From Salegentibacter sp. (GTDB lineage Bacteria; Bacteroidota; Bacteroidia; Flavobacteriales; Flavobacteriaceae): DNA of 17,729 nucleotides. Made by a program: the position numbers and the translations under genes. The notes below the pieces were generated by a model. It was not told the origin of the DNA. It was given only the letters and a program-made list of their open reading frames with translations, and searched no databases. The stretch spans positions 1 through 17,729 of the forward strand of contig JAGXIG010000094.1 of assembly GCA_024635815.1 (NCBI GenBank). Direction: 5' to 3'. Shown here piece by piece: positions 1 through 7,761 of this stretch (position 1 is the first letter of the stretch; every line of letters starts with the position of its first letter).

Positions 1-100
1 CATATCCGGGTTCCAAAGGGCGAAATTCAAATTTCCCCTCGAAATCGGTGGAATCAATCATTATAACTTTATCGGGCTTCTGAAAATTTAGTATTGCCAT
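1..100 (-). CDS. rpoA: RNA polymerase alpha subunit, N-terminal fragment (cut by window edge)
   Basis: Only the first 33 codons are present. They read [20 protein letters not shown], then [13 protein letters not shown], which is the characteristic start of the alpha N-terminal domain in Bacteroidota. Alpha dimerises to seed assembly of core RNA polymerase, and its C-terminal domain (outside the window) contacts promoters and regulators. The ATG lies 20 nt after the rpsD stop, the normal alpha-operon position, with rplQ expected next. No frameshift or stop occurs in the visible part. Identification rests on a short fragment plus very strong context. Confidence 0.93.
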
Positions 101-120
101 ATTACGACTTCTGTGAATTA

Positions 121-726
121 TTATTTCGAATATAATTCGACGATGAATTGTTCATTTATATTTTCCGGAATTTGTATTCTTCCAGGTACAGAAACAAAAG
201 TTCCTTGTTTAGTTTCGTTATTCCAGGTAATCCATTCATATACATTATCTGAACCTGAAAGAGAATCCTGAATAGCCTGTAAAGATTTTGACTTTTCCCT
301 TACTCCAATAACATCACCAGGTTTTAATTGGTAAGAAGGTATATTTACCAATTCACCGTTTACTGTAATGTGCCTGTGAGAAACCATTTGCCTTGCACCT
401 CTTCTTGAAGGAGAGATTCCCATTCGGTAAACCACATTATCTAATCGTGATTCACACAATTGAAGAAGCACCTCACCGGTAATTCCCTGAGCTCTGGTTG
501 CTTTTTCAAACATATTTCTAAACTGACGCTCTAAAATACCATAAGTATATTTTGCTTTTTGCTTTTCCATTAACTGGATAGCATATTCAGATTTCTTACC
601 GCGGCGACGCGTATTCCCGTGTTGCCCCGGAGGATAATTTCTTTTTTCAAAAGATTTATCGTCTCCAAAAATAGCTTCGCCAAACTTACGTGCTATTTTT
701 GTCTTTGGACCAGTATATCTTGCCAT
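121..726 (-). CDS. rpsD: 30S ribosomal protein S4
   Basis: S4 is a primary binder of the 16S rRNA 5' domain and nucleates small-subunit assembly. The protein has 201 residues, close to the usual 200-208. It starts [17 protein letters not shown] and has the conserved YPPGQHG at 31-37. The S4 RNA-binding domain spans about 92-155 and includes [11 protein letters not shown] and the [17 protein letters not shown] stretch. Only one cysteine (C91) is present, so this is the zinc-free (C-) form without the N-terminal Cys cluster. An 87-nt structured spacer separates it from rpsK upstream; rpoA follows after 20 nt. In Escherichia coli S4 represses the alpha operon translationally; whether the upstream hairpin serves that role here is inference. 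Confidence 0.99.
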
Positions 727-742
727 TTACTCTAAATTTATT

Positions 743-795
743 AAAAAGGGATTATGAATTAAGGTCACTGTCCTTCGATAATCTTGATCCTTTTT
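743..795 (-). promoter_or_regulatory. compound hairpin in the rpsK-rpsD spacer (candidate S4 leader structure)
   Basis: The spacer folds on paper into one nested structure. In plus coordinates, 743-749 pairs with 789-795 (7 bp), 750-755 with 778-783 (6 bp) and 761-764 with 772-775 (4 bp). A 5-nt bulge lies at 784-788, a 5/2 internal loop separates the two inner stems, and the apical loop is 765-771. In the minus-strand transcript the outer 3' arm is CCUUUUU, ending 16 nt before the rpsD ATG. The pairing is seen directly. A role in S4 feedback is inferred only from position. A weak terminator is the alternative, although its U residues are inside the stem. Confidence 0.5.
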
Positions 796-813
796 TTGTT
801 ATACTTATTTATA

Positions 814-1197
814 TTAAACTCTACGCCTTTTTGGAGGACGACATCCATTGTGTGGTAATGGTGTAACATCAATAATCTCAGTTACTTCAACACCACTGTT
901 ATGAAGAGAACGAATAGCAGATTCCCTGCCATTTCCAGGTCCTTTCACAAAAACTTTCACTTTACGTAAACCGGCTTCGTGTGCCACTTTAGATGCATCT
1001 TCGGCAGCTAACTGGGCAGCATAAGGAGTATTTTTCTTAGAACCTCTAAAGCCCATTTTTCCGGCCGATGACCAGGAAATTACATCTCCTTTTTTATTGG
1101 TTAACGAAATAATAATGTTGTTGAAAGAAGCAGTAACATGTGCTTCTCCATTTGACTCAACGATTACCTTCCGCTTTTTTTGAGTTGACTTTGCCAT
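814..1197 (-). CDS. rpsK: 30S ribosomal protein S11
   Basis: S11 sits on the platform of the 30S subunit and helps form the mRNA exit site and the Shine-Dalgarno region of the ribosome. The protein has 127 residues, the normal length. Family signatures are [14 protein letters not shown] at 20-33, [13 protein letters not shown] at 86-98 and the C-terminal [18 protein letters not shown]. The start follows rpsM by 12 nt. The following spacer to rpsD is unusually long for this cluster (87 nt) and structured. No oddities occur in the coding sequence. Confidence 0.99.
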   Translation of the reverse strand: MAKSTQKKRKVIVESNGEAHVTASFNNIIISLTNKKGDVISWSSAGKMGFRGSKKNTPYAAQLAAEDASKVAHEAGLRKVKVFVKGPGNGRESAIRSLHNSGVEVTEIIDVTPLPHNGCRPPKRRRV

Positions 1198-1209
1198 CTT
1201 ACTTACTTA

Positions 1210-1584
1210 TTATTTAGTTGCTTTTTTCTTATTAGCAACTGTTTTTCTTCTTCCTTTTCTGGTTCTCGAATTGTTTTTGGTACGTTGACCTCTTAACGGA
1301 AGACCAGATCTGTGCCTGATCCCTCTGTAGGATCCAATATCCATCAAACGTTTAATACTAATTTGAACCTCAGTACGTAATTCTCCTTCGATTTTGTAAT
1401 CTCCAACAGCTTCACGAATTCTCCCAATTTCATCATCGCTCCAATCCGAAACTTTTGTACTCTCATCTACTTTGGCGTTTTGAAGGATCTTTTGTGCCCT
1501 ACTTTTGCCAATTCCGAAGATATAGGTTAATGCTATAACTCCCCGCTTTTGTTTTGGTATATCAACACCTGCAATTCTTGCCAT
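1210..1584 (-). CDS. rpsM: 30S ribosomal protein S13
   Basis: S13 lies in the 30S head and contacts 23S rRNA and L5 across the subunit interface (bridges B1a/B1b) as well as P-site tRNA through its tail. The protein has 124 residues, which is typical. The N-terminus [15 protein letters not shown] is followed by the helix-two-turns-helix part ([14 protein letters not shown] at 21-34) and the [18 protein letters not shown] segment. It ends in a lysine-rich tail. The ATG is 2 nt after the rpmJ stop (TAA-TT-ATG), which suggests coupled translation. Confidence 0.99.
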   Translation of the reverse strand: MARIAGVDIPKQKRGVIALTYIFGIGKSRAQKILQNAKVDESTKVSDWSDDEIGRIREAVGDYKIEGELRTEVQISIKRLMDIGSYRGIRHRSGLPLRGQRTKNNSRTRKGRRKTVANKKKATK

Positions 1585-1586
1585 AA

Positions 1587-1703
1587 TTAGCCTTGTCTTT
1601 GTTTAAATCTAGGATTTTTTTTGTTAATTACGTAAAGTCTGCCTTTTCTGCGAACAATCTTACAGTCGGCGCTTCTCTTTTTTATTGATGCTCTAACTTT
1701 CAT
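1587..1703 (-). CDS. rpmJ: 50S ribosomal protein L36, zinc-free form
   Basis: This is a very small gene of 38 codons. It begins [20 protein letters not shown], continues [18 protein letters not shown], and fits the L36 family (37-38 residues) end to end. L36 binds 23S rRNA near the base of the L7/L12 stalk. The zinc-binding form has three Cys and one His. Here the matching positions are S11, C14, N27 and F33, so only one ligand is left and metal binding is very unlikely. It is the first gene after the infA spacer, whose candidate promoter would make it the promoter-proximal gene of the alpha segment. rpsM follows after 2 nt. Confidence 0.97.
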   Translation of the reverse strand: MKVRASIKKRSADCKIVRRKGRLYVINKKNPRFKQRQG

Positions 1704-1780
1704 CCGTTTTCTTTTTTTGTATTTCCGAAATGCATAGAATTTTCACATTTTGGAGCTGGCTATAATAATTTTTCAGATTG

Positions 1781-1812
1781 CAAAAGTATTGAAAAAATTT
1801 TAAATAGCTCAA
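1781..1812 (-). promoter_or_regulatory. candidate Bacteroidota-type promoter upstream of rpmJ
   Basis: On the minus strand TACTTTTG (plus 1781-1788) matches the -7 consensus TAnnTTTG of the Bacteroidota housekeeping sigma factor. A TTG (plus 1810-1812) lies 21 nt upstream as a -33 element. Transcription would start some 65-75 nt before the rpmJ ATG, giving the alpha segment (rpmJ, rpsM, rpsK, rpsD, rpoA) its own promoter in addition to read-through. The match and the 119-nt spacer support it. AT-rich spacers can produce such matches by chance. Confidence 0.5.
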
Positions 1813-1822
1813 TTTCTTTCTA

Positions 1823-2038
1823 TTAGTATCTATATGTTATTCGTGCCTTTGATAAATCATAAGGGCTCATTTCCAATTTTACCTTATCTCCGGGTAATAA
1901 TTTGATATAATGCATTCGCATTTTTCCCGAAATATGTGCTGTCACAACGTGACCATTCTCTAACTCCACCCGAAACATAGCATTAGATAATGCTTCAATA
2001 ATAGTTCCGTCCTGTTCAATTGCCGGTTGTTTTGCCAT
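1823..2038 (-). CDS. infA: translation initiation factor IF-1
   Basis: IF-1 is a single OB-fold (S1-type) protein that binds the 30S A site and cooperates with IF-2 and IF-3 in start-site selection. The 71 residues match the family length. Signatures are [20 protein letters not shown], then [20 protein letters not shown] and [20 protein letters not shown]. The ATG is 2 nt after the secY stop (TAA-TT-ATG). Placement directly between secY and rpmJ, without adk or map, is a compact form of the Gram-positive-like arrangement. After it comes a 119-nt spacer with a candidate promoter. Confidence 0.99.
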   Translation of the reverse strand: MAKQPAIEQDGTIIEALSNAMFRVELENGHVVTAHISGKMRMHYIKLLPGDKVKLEMSPYDLSKARITYRY

Positions 2039-2040
2039 AA

Positions 2041-3378
2041 TTAAGCTACTGCTTTTCTGTTCTTACCTGTTTTCATTAAACCATCATAATGCCTGTTAAG
2101 TAAATATGAATTTACCTGCTGCATAGTATCAATTGCAACGCCAACCATAATTAAAAGCGATGTGCCTCCAAAAAACAAGGCCCAGCCCTGTTGCAAACCT
2201 AATAACTGTACTACTACTGCAGGGAACACTGCAATGAGAGCAAGGAAAATAGATCCCGGAAGCGTGATTTGAGACATTATTCTATCTAAAAAATCGGCTG
2301 TTTCGGATCCCGGACGGATACCCGGAATAAAACCACCACTGCGTTTTAAATCATCGGCCATCTTATTTGTGGGTACAGTGATTGCCGTATAAAAGTAAGT
2401 AAAAACTATAATTAATAAAGCAAACACTAAATTGTACCAGAAACCAAATATATCGCTAAAAGCTGCTGTTACTCCCTGAGCCGCATCAGATTCTGACAGA
2501 CCTGCCACAGCTGCCGGTATAAACATAATCGCCTGTGCAAATATAATAGGCATTACCCCCGACGCATTTAGTTTTAATGGTATATATTGTCTTGAACCAA
2601 AAACATTTTTCTCATAACCTCCTGAAGCGGTTCTCCTTGCATATTGTACCGGTATTTGTCGCACAGCCATAACCAGCATTACCGATGCTAAGATAATAGC
2701 GAACCAAATGACCAATTCAATAAGAATCATAATTAAACCTCCGTTGGATTCGAAAACCCTTGAAGTAAATTCCTGAATAAAGGCTTGTGGTAAGGTGGCA
2801 ATTATACCAACCATAATCAATAATGAAATTCCGTTACCAATTCCTTTATCTGTAATTTTTTCTCCCAACCACATCGCGAATATCGTTCCGGTGGTTAAAA
2901 TTATTACCGATGATGCCACAAAAGTTACCGTATTACCCAGCATGAAAGCTTCCTGAGGTAAGGTTGCGAATAAATTGTAAATATATCCCGGCCCTTGTAC
3001 CAACGTAATAGCTATAGTTAGCCAACGGGTAATCTGGTTTATTTTTCTTCTACCACTTTCTCCTTCTTTCTGAAGTTTTTGCAAGTACGGAACGGCAATA
3101 CCCATTAATTGAACAACAATAGATGCCGAAATATAGGGCATAATCCCTAAGGCAAATACAGATGCATTAGAGAATGCTCCACCCGTGAACGCATTAAGAA
3201 GACCCAACAGGCCGCCTTCCGTTTGACTTGCAAGATTTGCCAGCTGCGAAGCGTCAACACCAGGAAGCACCACTTGTGCTCCAAAACGATAAACCAATAA
3301 TAAACCAAGGGTCACTAAAATACGATTTTTTAGATCCTCAATTTTCCAAATATTTTTAAGAGTATTGATGAATTTCAT
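2041..3378 (-). CDS. secY: Sec translocase channel subunit SecY
   Basis: SecY forms the protein-conducting channel of the inner membrane with SecE and SecG. It exports unfolded proteins with SecA and inserts membrane proteins co-translationally. The 445 residues fit the family and the usual ten transmembrane helices. TM1 is about 18-38, the plug and TM2 region about 58-95 contains [18 protein letters not shown], the cytosolic loop with [14 protein letters not shown] is 172-184, and a hydrophobic pair sits near the C-terminus. The tail [14 protein letters not shown] is basic and cytosolic. It follows rplO by 10 nt and precedes infA by 2 nt. Its proximity to a SusC receptor gene is not evidence of a functional link. 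Confidence 0.99.
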   Translation of the reverse strand: MKFINTLKNIWKIEDLKNRILVTLGLLLVYRFGAQVVLPGVDASQLANLASQTEGGLLGLLNAFTGGAFSNASVFALGIMPYISASIVVQLMGIAVPYLQKLQKEGESGRRKINQITRWLTIAITLVQGPGYIYNLFATLPQEAFMLGNTVTFVASSVIILTTGTIFAMWLGEKITDKGIGNGISLLIMVGIIATLPQAFIQEFTSRVFESNGGLIMILIELVIWFAIILASVMLVMAVRQIPVQYARRTASGGYEKNVFGSRQYIPLKLNASGVMPIIFAQAIMFIPAAVAGLSESDAAQGVTAAFSDIFGFWYNLVFALLIIVFTYFYTAITVPTNKMADDLKRSGGFIPGIRPGSETADFLDRIMSQITLPGSIFLALIAVFPAVVVQLLGLQQGWALFFGGTSLLIMVGVAIDTMQQVNSYLLNRHYDGLMKTGKNRKAVA

Positions 3379-3388
3379 TGGTTATCTA

Positions 3389-3838
3389 TTATAAAGTAAC
3401 TACTTCACCTCCGGCAGCTTCAATAGCTTCTTTTGCTGAGGCCGTAAACTTATGAACAGATATTTTCAACTTAGCTTTTAGCTCACCTCTACCTAATATT
3501 TTAACCAGCTCGTTTTTCCTTACCAACCTATTTTCGATTAAAACATCCATATCAACAGTATCTTTTATCTTACCCTCATCTACTAAAGACTGAAGGATAT
3601 CAAGATTGATTCCCTGATATTCCTTACGGTTTATATTGGTAAATCCAAATTTAGGAACCCTGCGCTGAAGTGGCATCTGGCCACCTTCAAATCCAATCTT
3701 CCTGGAATAACCAGAACGCGATTTAGCCCCCTTATGCCCACGGGTGGAAGTCCCACCTTTTCCTGAACCTTCGCCCCGACCTATACGGGTATTACTTTTA
3801 ACTGAACCTTTTGCAGGTTTTAAGTTACTTAAATCCAT
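3389..3838 (-). CDS. rplO: 50S ribosomal protein L15
   Basis: L15 is a late-assembly 23S rRNA binder whose extended N-terminus threads into the large-subunit core. The protein has 149 residues, slightly longer than the roughly 144 of E. coli. MDLSNLKPAKGSVKSNTRIG is followed by a glycine/basic extension (GRGEGSGKGGTSTRGHKG at 20-37) and the conserved GFEGGQMPLQRRVPKFGF at 49-66. The globular C-terminal part ends AAGGEVVTL. It lies 9 nt downstream of rpmD and 10 nt upstream of secY, the standard spc order. Confidence 0.99.
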   Translation of the reverse strand: MDLSNLKPAKGSVKSNTRIGRGEGSGKGGTSTRGHKGAKSRSGYSRKIGFEGGQMPLQRRVPKFGFTNINRKEYQGINLDILQSLVDEGKIKDTVDMDVLIENRLVRKNELVKILGRGELKAKLKISVHKFTASAKEAIEAAGGEVVTL

Positions 3839-3847
3839 ATGAATTTA

Positions 3848-4030
3848 TTATTTTGTTTCTTCTAAAGAAACTAAGTGTTTTACTTTATTTACCATACCAA
3901 GAATATTTGGTGTGTTCTCGTGTTCTACTACCTGATTCATTTTTCTAAGTCCAAGTGCCTCTAAAGTACGTTTTTGGGTTTGAGTGCGTTTGATAGCACT
4001 TTTAACCTGTTTTACTTTTATCTTTCCCAT
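3848..4030 (-). CDS. rpmD: 50S ribosomal protein L30
   Basis: L30 is a small peripheral large-subunit protein. At 60 residues it is the short bacterial type. It begins MGKIKVKQVKSAIKRTQTQK, and the family core TLEALGLRKMNQVVEHENTP follows at 22-41. The C-terminal GMVNKVKHLVSLEE completes the ferredoxin-like fold. It is located between rpsE (11 nt upstream) and rplO (9 nt downstream), the expected spc position. The gene is absent from some lineages, so its presence is worth recording. Confidence 0.98.
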   Translation of the reverse strand: MGKIKVKQVKSAIKRTQTQKRTLEALGLRKMNQVVEHENTPNILGMVNKVKHLVSLEETK

Positions 4031-4041
4031 TTTCCCTAAAA

Positions 4042-4566
4042 TTAACCTTTAAATACTTTCTCTAATGAAATACCGCGTTGCTTAGCAACAGTATCGGCAC
4101 TACGCAATTGTAATAGAGCATCAAAGGTAGCTTTTACTACATTATGAGGGTTAGAAGATCCCTGGTTTTTTGACAATACGTCATGGACTCCTACAGACTC
4201 TAATACCGCACGAATAGCACCACCCGCAATAATTCCGGTACCGGTTGAAGCCGGCAATAACAATACTCTGGCTCCGCCATATTTACCTTTTTGTTCGTGT
4301 GGTAAAGTTCCCTTATGCAAAGGAATTCGTACTAAATTCTTTTTAGCGTCTTCTACAGCCTTTGAGATAGCATCGGCTACTTCTTTGGATTTACCTAATC
4401 CCTGGCCTACCACGCCATTCTCGTCCCCAACTACTACGATTGCAGAAAAACCAAATGCTCTACCACCTTTTGTAACTTTTGTAACTCGTTGTACACCTAC
4501 TAAACGATCCTTTAATTCCAGGCCGCCCGGTTTTACAAGTTCTACATTTTTATAATCTTGATACAT
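4042..4566 (-). CDS. rpsE: 30S ribosomal protein S5
   Basis: S5 helps form the mRNA entry channel and affects decoding fidelity. The protein has 174 residues. The N-terminal double-stranded-RNA-binding-like domain starts near residue 20 and holds the spectinomycin-loop segment [11 protein letters not shown] (29-39), intact with no deletion. It is followed by [20 protein letters not shown] (41-60). The C-terminal domain carries [20 protein letters not shown]. It ends with LEKVFKG. rplR lies 6 nt upstream and rpmD 11 nt downstream. Confidence 0.99.
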   Translation of the reverse strand: MYQDYKNVELVKPGGLELKDRLVGVQRVTKVTKGGRAFGFSAIVVVGDENGVVGQGLGKSKEVADAISKAVEDAKKNLVRIPLHKGTLPHEQKGKYGGARVLLLPASTGTGIIAGGAIRAVLESVGVHDVLSKNQGSSNPHNVVKATFDALLQLRSADTVAKQRGISLEKVFKG

Positions 4567-4572
4567 ATCTTT

Positions 4573-4929
4573 TTAGAATTTTAGTCCTCCTTCGCGAGCA
4601 CCTTCTGCTAATGATTTTACTCTACCATGATACAAATACCCACCTCTGTCAAAAGAAATGGTTTCAATACCTGCTTTTAAAGCTTTTTCAGCAATGGCTT
4701 TACCCACTAAAGTAGCTTTCTCTATTTTATTTCCTTCTCCCGAAGAAACTTCTTTATCTCTTGAAGAGGCCGAAGCTAAGGTTTTACCTTCAACATCATC
4801 TACTATTTGAGCATAAATTTCTTTATTGCTTCTGTAAACAGATAATCTTGGACGGCTTTCGGTTCCCGCAATATTCTTACGAATACTTTTTCTTATTTTA
4901 TCTCTTCTTTTTTGTTTTGAAAATGCCAT
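4573..4929 (-). CDS. rplR: 50S ribosomal protein L18
   Basis: L18 binds 5S rRNA and, with L5 and L25, forms the central protuberance. The 118 residues match the family (about 117). A very basic N-terminal tail ([18 protein letters not shown]) is followed by [20 protein letters not shown], the standard opening of the L18 alpha/beta core. It ends with the conserved [20 protein letters not shown] segment and GGLKF. It is tightly packed between rplF (12 nt upstream) and rpsE (6 nt downstream). Confidence 0.99.
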   Translation of the reverse strand: MAFSKQKRRDKIRKSIRKNIAGTESRPRLSVYRSNKEIYAQIVDDVEGKTLASASSRDKEVSSGEGNKIEKATLVGKAIAEKALKAGIETISFDRGGYLYHGRVKSLAEGAREGGLKF

Positions 4930-4941
4930 ATCTAAACTTTA

Positions 4942-5484
4942 TTAAGCTGATTTACCTGCTTTTCTACGAACTTGTTCTCCAACAAACTTAATCCCTTTAC
5001 CTTTATAAGGTTCCGGCACACGGAACGAACGAATTTTTGACGCTATTTGTCCCACAAGTTGTTTATCATAGGAAGTAAGTTTCACTATCGGGTTTTTACC
5101 TTTAGCTGAAATAGTTTCCACGTTAACTTCAGGAGCCAAATCTATTACAATATTATGGGAATACCCCACAGCCAAATCTAATTTCTGGCCCTGGTTAGAT
5201 GCTCTGTAACCTACACCTACTAATTCCAGTTCTTTTGTAAATCCTTTTGAAACACCTTCAATCATATTGTTAACCAAGGCACGATAAAGACCATGCTTGG
5301 CTTTTTGTTCACTTTTCTCAGAGAAACGGTCAAAAGAAATTATACCATCTTCAATTGAAACTTTGATGTCTTTAACTTCCTGTTTTAGTTCTCCTAATTT
5401 TCCTTTCACCGTTACCAGACCGTCTTTAACGTCTACTGTAACGCCTTCAGGTATTGTAATTGGGTTTTTACCTATTCTTGACAT
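4942..5484 (-). CDS. rplF: 50S ribosomal protein L6
   Basis: L6 binds 23S rRNA near the sarcin-ricin loop and the factor-binding site used by EF-G and EF-Tu. The protein has 180 residues with two similar alpha/beta domains. The N-terminus MSRIGKNPITIPEGV is diagnostic. Domain 2 begins near LELVGVGYRASNQGQKLDLA. The C-terminal signature RVPEPYKGKGIKFVGEQVRR is at about 155-174 and is followed by KAGKSA. rpsH ends 19 nt upstream and rplR begins 12 nt downstream. Confidence 0.99.
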   Translation of the reverse strand: MSRIGKNPITIPEGVTVDVKDGLVTVKGKLGELKQEVKDIKVSIEDGIISFDRFSEKSEQKAKHGLYRALVNNMIEGVSKGFTKELELVGVGYRASNQGQKLDLAVGYSHNIVIDLAPEVNVETISAKGKNPIVKLTSYDKQLVGQIASKIRSFRVPEPYKGKGIKFVGEQVRRKAGKSA

Positions 5485-5503
5485 TTCTTTGGTCTTTTAA
5501 GCA

Positions 5504-5902
5504 TTAGTATACGTAACATAAGACTTCTCCACCAACCTTCTCAGCTTTCGCCTGCTTTTCTGTCATTACTCCATGCGAAGTAGAAACAATAGCAATACCT
5601 AAACCGTTAAGGATTCTGGGCAATTCATTGGCTCCGGAATATTTACGTAAACCTGGTTTACTAATTCTTTGAATATCTTTAATTACAGGCTCTTTAGTAG
5701 TTTTATCATATTTAAGAGCTATTTTAATAATACCCTGAGCAGTACTATCATCAAACTTGTAACTAAGAATATATCCCTGATCGAATAATATTTTAGTAAT
5801 TTCTTTTTTAAGATTAGAAGCTGGTATTTCTACCACTCTATGGCTGGCAGCCACAGCATTTCTAATTCTCGTTAAATAATCTGCAATAGGATCTGTATTC
5901 AT
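5504..5902 (-). CDS. rpsH: 30S ribosomal protein S8
   Basis: S8 is a primary binder of helix 21 of 16S rRNA. In E. coli it also represses the spc operon by binding the mRNA. The protein has 132 residues, the normal size. It begins MNTDPIADYLTRIRNA, and the strongly conserved C-terminal motif is STSHGVMTEKQAKAEKVGGE (107-126), followed by VLCYVY. The preceding spacer (62 nt after rpsN) carries a bulged hairpin, unlike the 2-nt junctions just upstream. Downstream, rplF begins after 19 nt. Confidence 0.99.
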   Translation of the reverse strand: MNTDPIADYLTRIRNAVAASHRVVEIPASNLKKEITKILFDQGYILSYKFDDSTAQGIIKIALKYDKTTKEPVIKDIQRISKPGLRKYSGANELPRILNGLGIAIVSTSHGVMTEKQAKAEKVGGEVLCYVY

Positions 5903-5917
5903 CTATTTCAATTTGCG

Positions 5918-5947
5918 GAAGTGGTTTTCGGTCGAAACCGAACCTTC
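5918..5947 (-). promoter_or_regulatory. bulged hairpin with UUCG loop in the rpsN-rpsH spacer (candidate S8 site)
   Basis: In the transcript the order is GAA GG UUCGGU, loop UUCG, then ACCGAA AA CC AC UUC. Pairs in plus coordinates are 5927-5932 with 5937-5942, 5923-5924 with 5943-5944, and 5918-5920 with 5945-5947. Two 2-nt bulges both lie on the 3' arm. Eleven pairs in 30 nt, with a UUCG loop, is a strong local signal in an otherwise AT-rich spacer. It ends 15 nt before the rpsH ATG. The structure is seen; a binding role for S8 is inferred from position and from the known E. coli feedback, which uses a different place in the operon. Confidence 0.55.
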
Positions 5948-5964
5948 ATCCAATTAATATTTCT

Positions 5965-6234
5965 TTACCAACTAGCTTTTCTTACACCAGGAATTAATCC
6001 CTTGTTTGCCATTTCCCTGAACATTACCCGGGAAAGTCCAAACTGTCTCATATATCCTTTAGGTCTTCCGGTTAACTTACAGCGGTTGTGCAAACGCACC
6101 GGAGAGGCATTCTTGGGAAGTTTTTGCAATCCTTCATAATCGCCAGCTTCTTTTAAAGCTTTCCGCTTTTCAGCATATTTCTTCACCGTTTCTTGTCTCT
6201 TCACCTCACGGGCTTTCATTGATTCTTTAGCCAT
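5965..6234 (-). CDS. rpsN: 30S ribosomal protein S14, long zinc-free form
   Basis: S14 lies in the 30S head next to S3 and S10 and is needed for late assembly. At 89 residues this is the longer class. It has a helical N-terminal half ([20 protein letters not shown]) and the S14 core [20 protein letters not shown] at 50-69, ending [15 protein letters not shown]. The zinc-ribbon form has two CxxC pairs; only one Cys remains here. The ATG is 2 nt after the rplE stop. A 62-nt structured spacer follows before rpsH. Confidence 0.99.
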   Translation of the reverse strand: MAKESMKAREVKRQETVKKYAEKRKALKEAGDYEGLQKLPKNASPVRLHNRCKLTGRPKGYMRQFGLSRVMFREMANKGLIPGVRKASW

Positions 6235-6236
6235 AA

Positions 6237-6788
6237 TTAATTCTTTTTAAAGGGTAATCCCAGTTCGGTTAACAATGATTTTGCCTCCTTATCAGTACTG
6301 GCGGTGGTCACAAAGGTAATATCCATACCCGATATTCTGTTTACTTTATCAATATCAATCTCCGGAAAGATTATTTGTTCAGTAATTCCCAAATTATAGT
6401 TCCCTCTTCCATCAAAACCGGTAGCTCTAATCCCGCTAAAATCACGTACCCGTGGTAAAGAGGAAGTTATTAGACGATCTAGAAATTCATACATTCTTTC
6501 TCCGCGTAAGGTCACTTTTGCCCCAATTGGCATTCCTTTACGCAATTTAAAAGAAGCAACATCTTTTTTAGATATAGTTGAAACCGCTTTTTGACCGGTA
6601 ATAGCCGTCAATTCATCAACAGCATGGTCAATAAGCTTTTTGTCAGCTACAGCAGCCCCAACTCCGCGGCTTAAAACTATTTTTTCAAGTTTAGGAACTT
6701 CCATAATATTGGAGTAACTGAATTCTTCTGTAAGAGCAGACTTTATTCTGTCCTGGTACTCTTGTTTAAGTCTTGGTACGTATGCCAT
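6237..6788 (-). CDS. rplE: 50S ribosomal protein L5
   Basis: L5 binds 5S rRNA in the central protuberance and contacts P-site tRNA and S13. The protein has 183 residues (family about 179). It shows [20 protein letters not shown] at 33-52, then [20 protein letters not shown] and [20 protein letters not shown], all diagnostic. It lies between two 2-nt junctions: rplX TAG-TT-ATG rplE, and rplE TAA-TT-ATG rpsN. No obvious regulatory hairpin occurs at its start, where E. coli has its S8-binding site. Confidence 0.99.
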   Translation of the reverse strand: MAYVPRLKQEYQDRIKSALTEEFSYSNIMEVPKLEKIVLSRGVGAAVADKKLIDHAVDELTAITGQKAVSTISKKDVASFKLRKGMPIGAKVTLRGERMYEFLDRLITSSLPRVRDFSGIRATGFDGRGNYNLGITEQIIFPEIDIDKVNRISGMDITFVTTASTDKEAKSLLTELGLPFKKN

Positions 6789-6790
6789 AA

Positions 6791-7102
6791 CTAAATTACT
6801 TCATTAGATTTTTTAGAAAATCTTACTTTCTTACCATCCTCTATTCTATATCCAACTCTGGTAGCTTCACCACTTTTATCAATAAGAGATAGATTTGAGA
6901 TATGAATAGGAGCTTCTTTCTTTACTATTCCTCCTTGCGGATTAGATGCACTGGGTTTCTCATGTTTGGAAACCATATTCACACCTTCCACAATTGCTTT
7001 GTTTTTCTCCAGAAGCATTTGTTGTACTTTACCTTCCTGACCTTTATGATCACCGGTCATTACACGAACAGTATCTCCTGATTTTATTTTGAGCTTTGCC
7101 AT
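6791..7102 (-). CDS. rplX: 50S ribosomal protein L24
   Basis: L24 is an early assembly initiator that binds the 5' end of 23S rRNA near the exit tunnel. The 103 residues are typical. The KOW motif [18 protein letters not shown] is at 9-26, followed by [20 protein letters not shown] at 39-58. The C-terminus is rich in Lys and Ser. It is the only gene in the 2-nt-junction group that ends in TAG rather than TAA. rplN precedes it by 12 nt. Confidence 0.99.
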   Translation of the reverse strand: MAKLKIKSGDTVRVMTGDHKGQEGKVQQMLLEKNKAIVEGVNMVSKHEKPSASNPQGGIVKKEAPIHISNLSLIDKSGEATRVGYRIEDGKKVRFSKKSNEVI

Positions 7103-7114
7103 CTTAAAAATGTA

Positions 7115-7483
7115 TTAAAGCACCTCAGGTGCTAATGATACAATCTTCATGAATTGTTTATCACGAAGTTCACGGGCAACCGGTCCAAAAACGCGAGTTC
7201 CGCGCATTTCACCAGTTGGATTTAAAAGCACACAGGCATTATCATCAAAACGGATATATGATCCATCTGGCCTGCGAACCTCTTTTCTGGTACGAACAAC
7301 AACTGCTGTTGAAGCTGCACCCTTTTTAATGTTTCCATTAGGTGTCGCTTCTTTTACACTAACAACAATTTTGTCTCCAACAGAAGCGTATCTTTTCTTT
7401 GTACCTCCTAATACACGGATAGTTAAAACCTCCTTAGCTCCGGTATTATCTGCTACTCTTAATCTCGACTCTTGTTGTACCAT
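7115..7483 (-). CDS. rplN: 50S ribosomal protein L14
   Basis: L14 is a five-stranded beta-barrel protein at the subunit interface that forms bridges to 16S rRNA and is the docking site of the silencing factor RsfS. The 122 residues are exactly the usual length. [19 protein letters not shown] opens the protein, [20 protein letters not shown] follows at 37-56, and [17 protein letters not shown] is at about 71-87. The ATG is 2 nt after the rpsQ stop. This gene would start the spc segment in E. coli, but no promoter or spacer separates it from the S10 genes here. Confidence 0.99.
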   Translation of the reverse strand: MVQQESRLRVADNTGAKEVLTIRVLGGTKKRYASVGDKIVVSVKEATPNGNIKKGAASTAVVVRTRKEVRRPDGSYIRFDDNACVLLNPTGEMRGTRVFGPVARELRDKQFMKIVSLAPEVL

Positions 7484-7485
7484 AA

Positions 7486-7743
7486 TTACTTCGCTCTTTC
7501 AATTATTTCTACTAATCTCCAACTTTTGGATTTACTCAAAGGTCTTGTTTCCATGATCTTTACGGTATCTCCTTCGTTGCAGTCGTTTTGTTCGTCGTGC
7601 GCTACATATTTTTTCGTTTTTAAAACGAATTTTCCATACATAGGGTGTTTTACTTTTTTAACTTCAGAAACCACGATTGATTTCTGCATTTTACTACTAG
7701 TAACTACACCTATACGCTCTTTTCTTAAATTTCTTTTTTCCAT
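7486..7743 (-). CDS. rpsQ: 30S ribosomal protein S17
   Basis: S17 is an early-binding OB-fold protein of the 30S body that contacts 16S rRNA helices 7 and 11. The 85 residues match the family. After a basic N-terminus ([19 protein letters not shown]), the conserved core runs [20 protein letters not shown], then a [20 protein letters not shown] stretch. It ends with [18 protein letters not shown]. rpmC lies 18 nt upstream. The junction to rplN is 2 nt. Confidence 0.99.
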   Translation of the reverse strand: MEKRNLRKERIGVVTSSKMQKSIVVSEVKKVKHPMYGKFVLKTKKYVAHDEQNDCNEGDTVKIMETRPLSKSKSWRLVEIIERAK

Positions 7744-7761
7744 TTTTCAGCAGAATAACAC

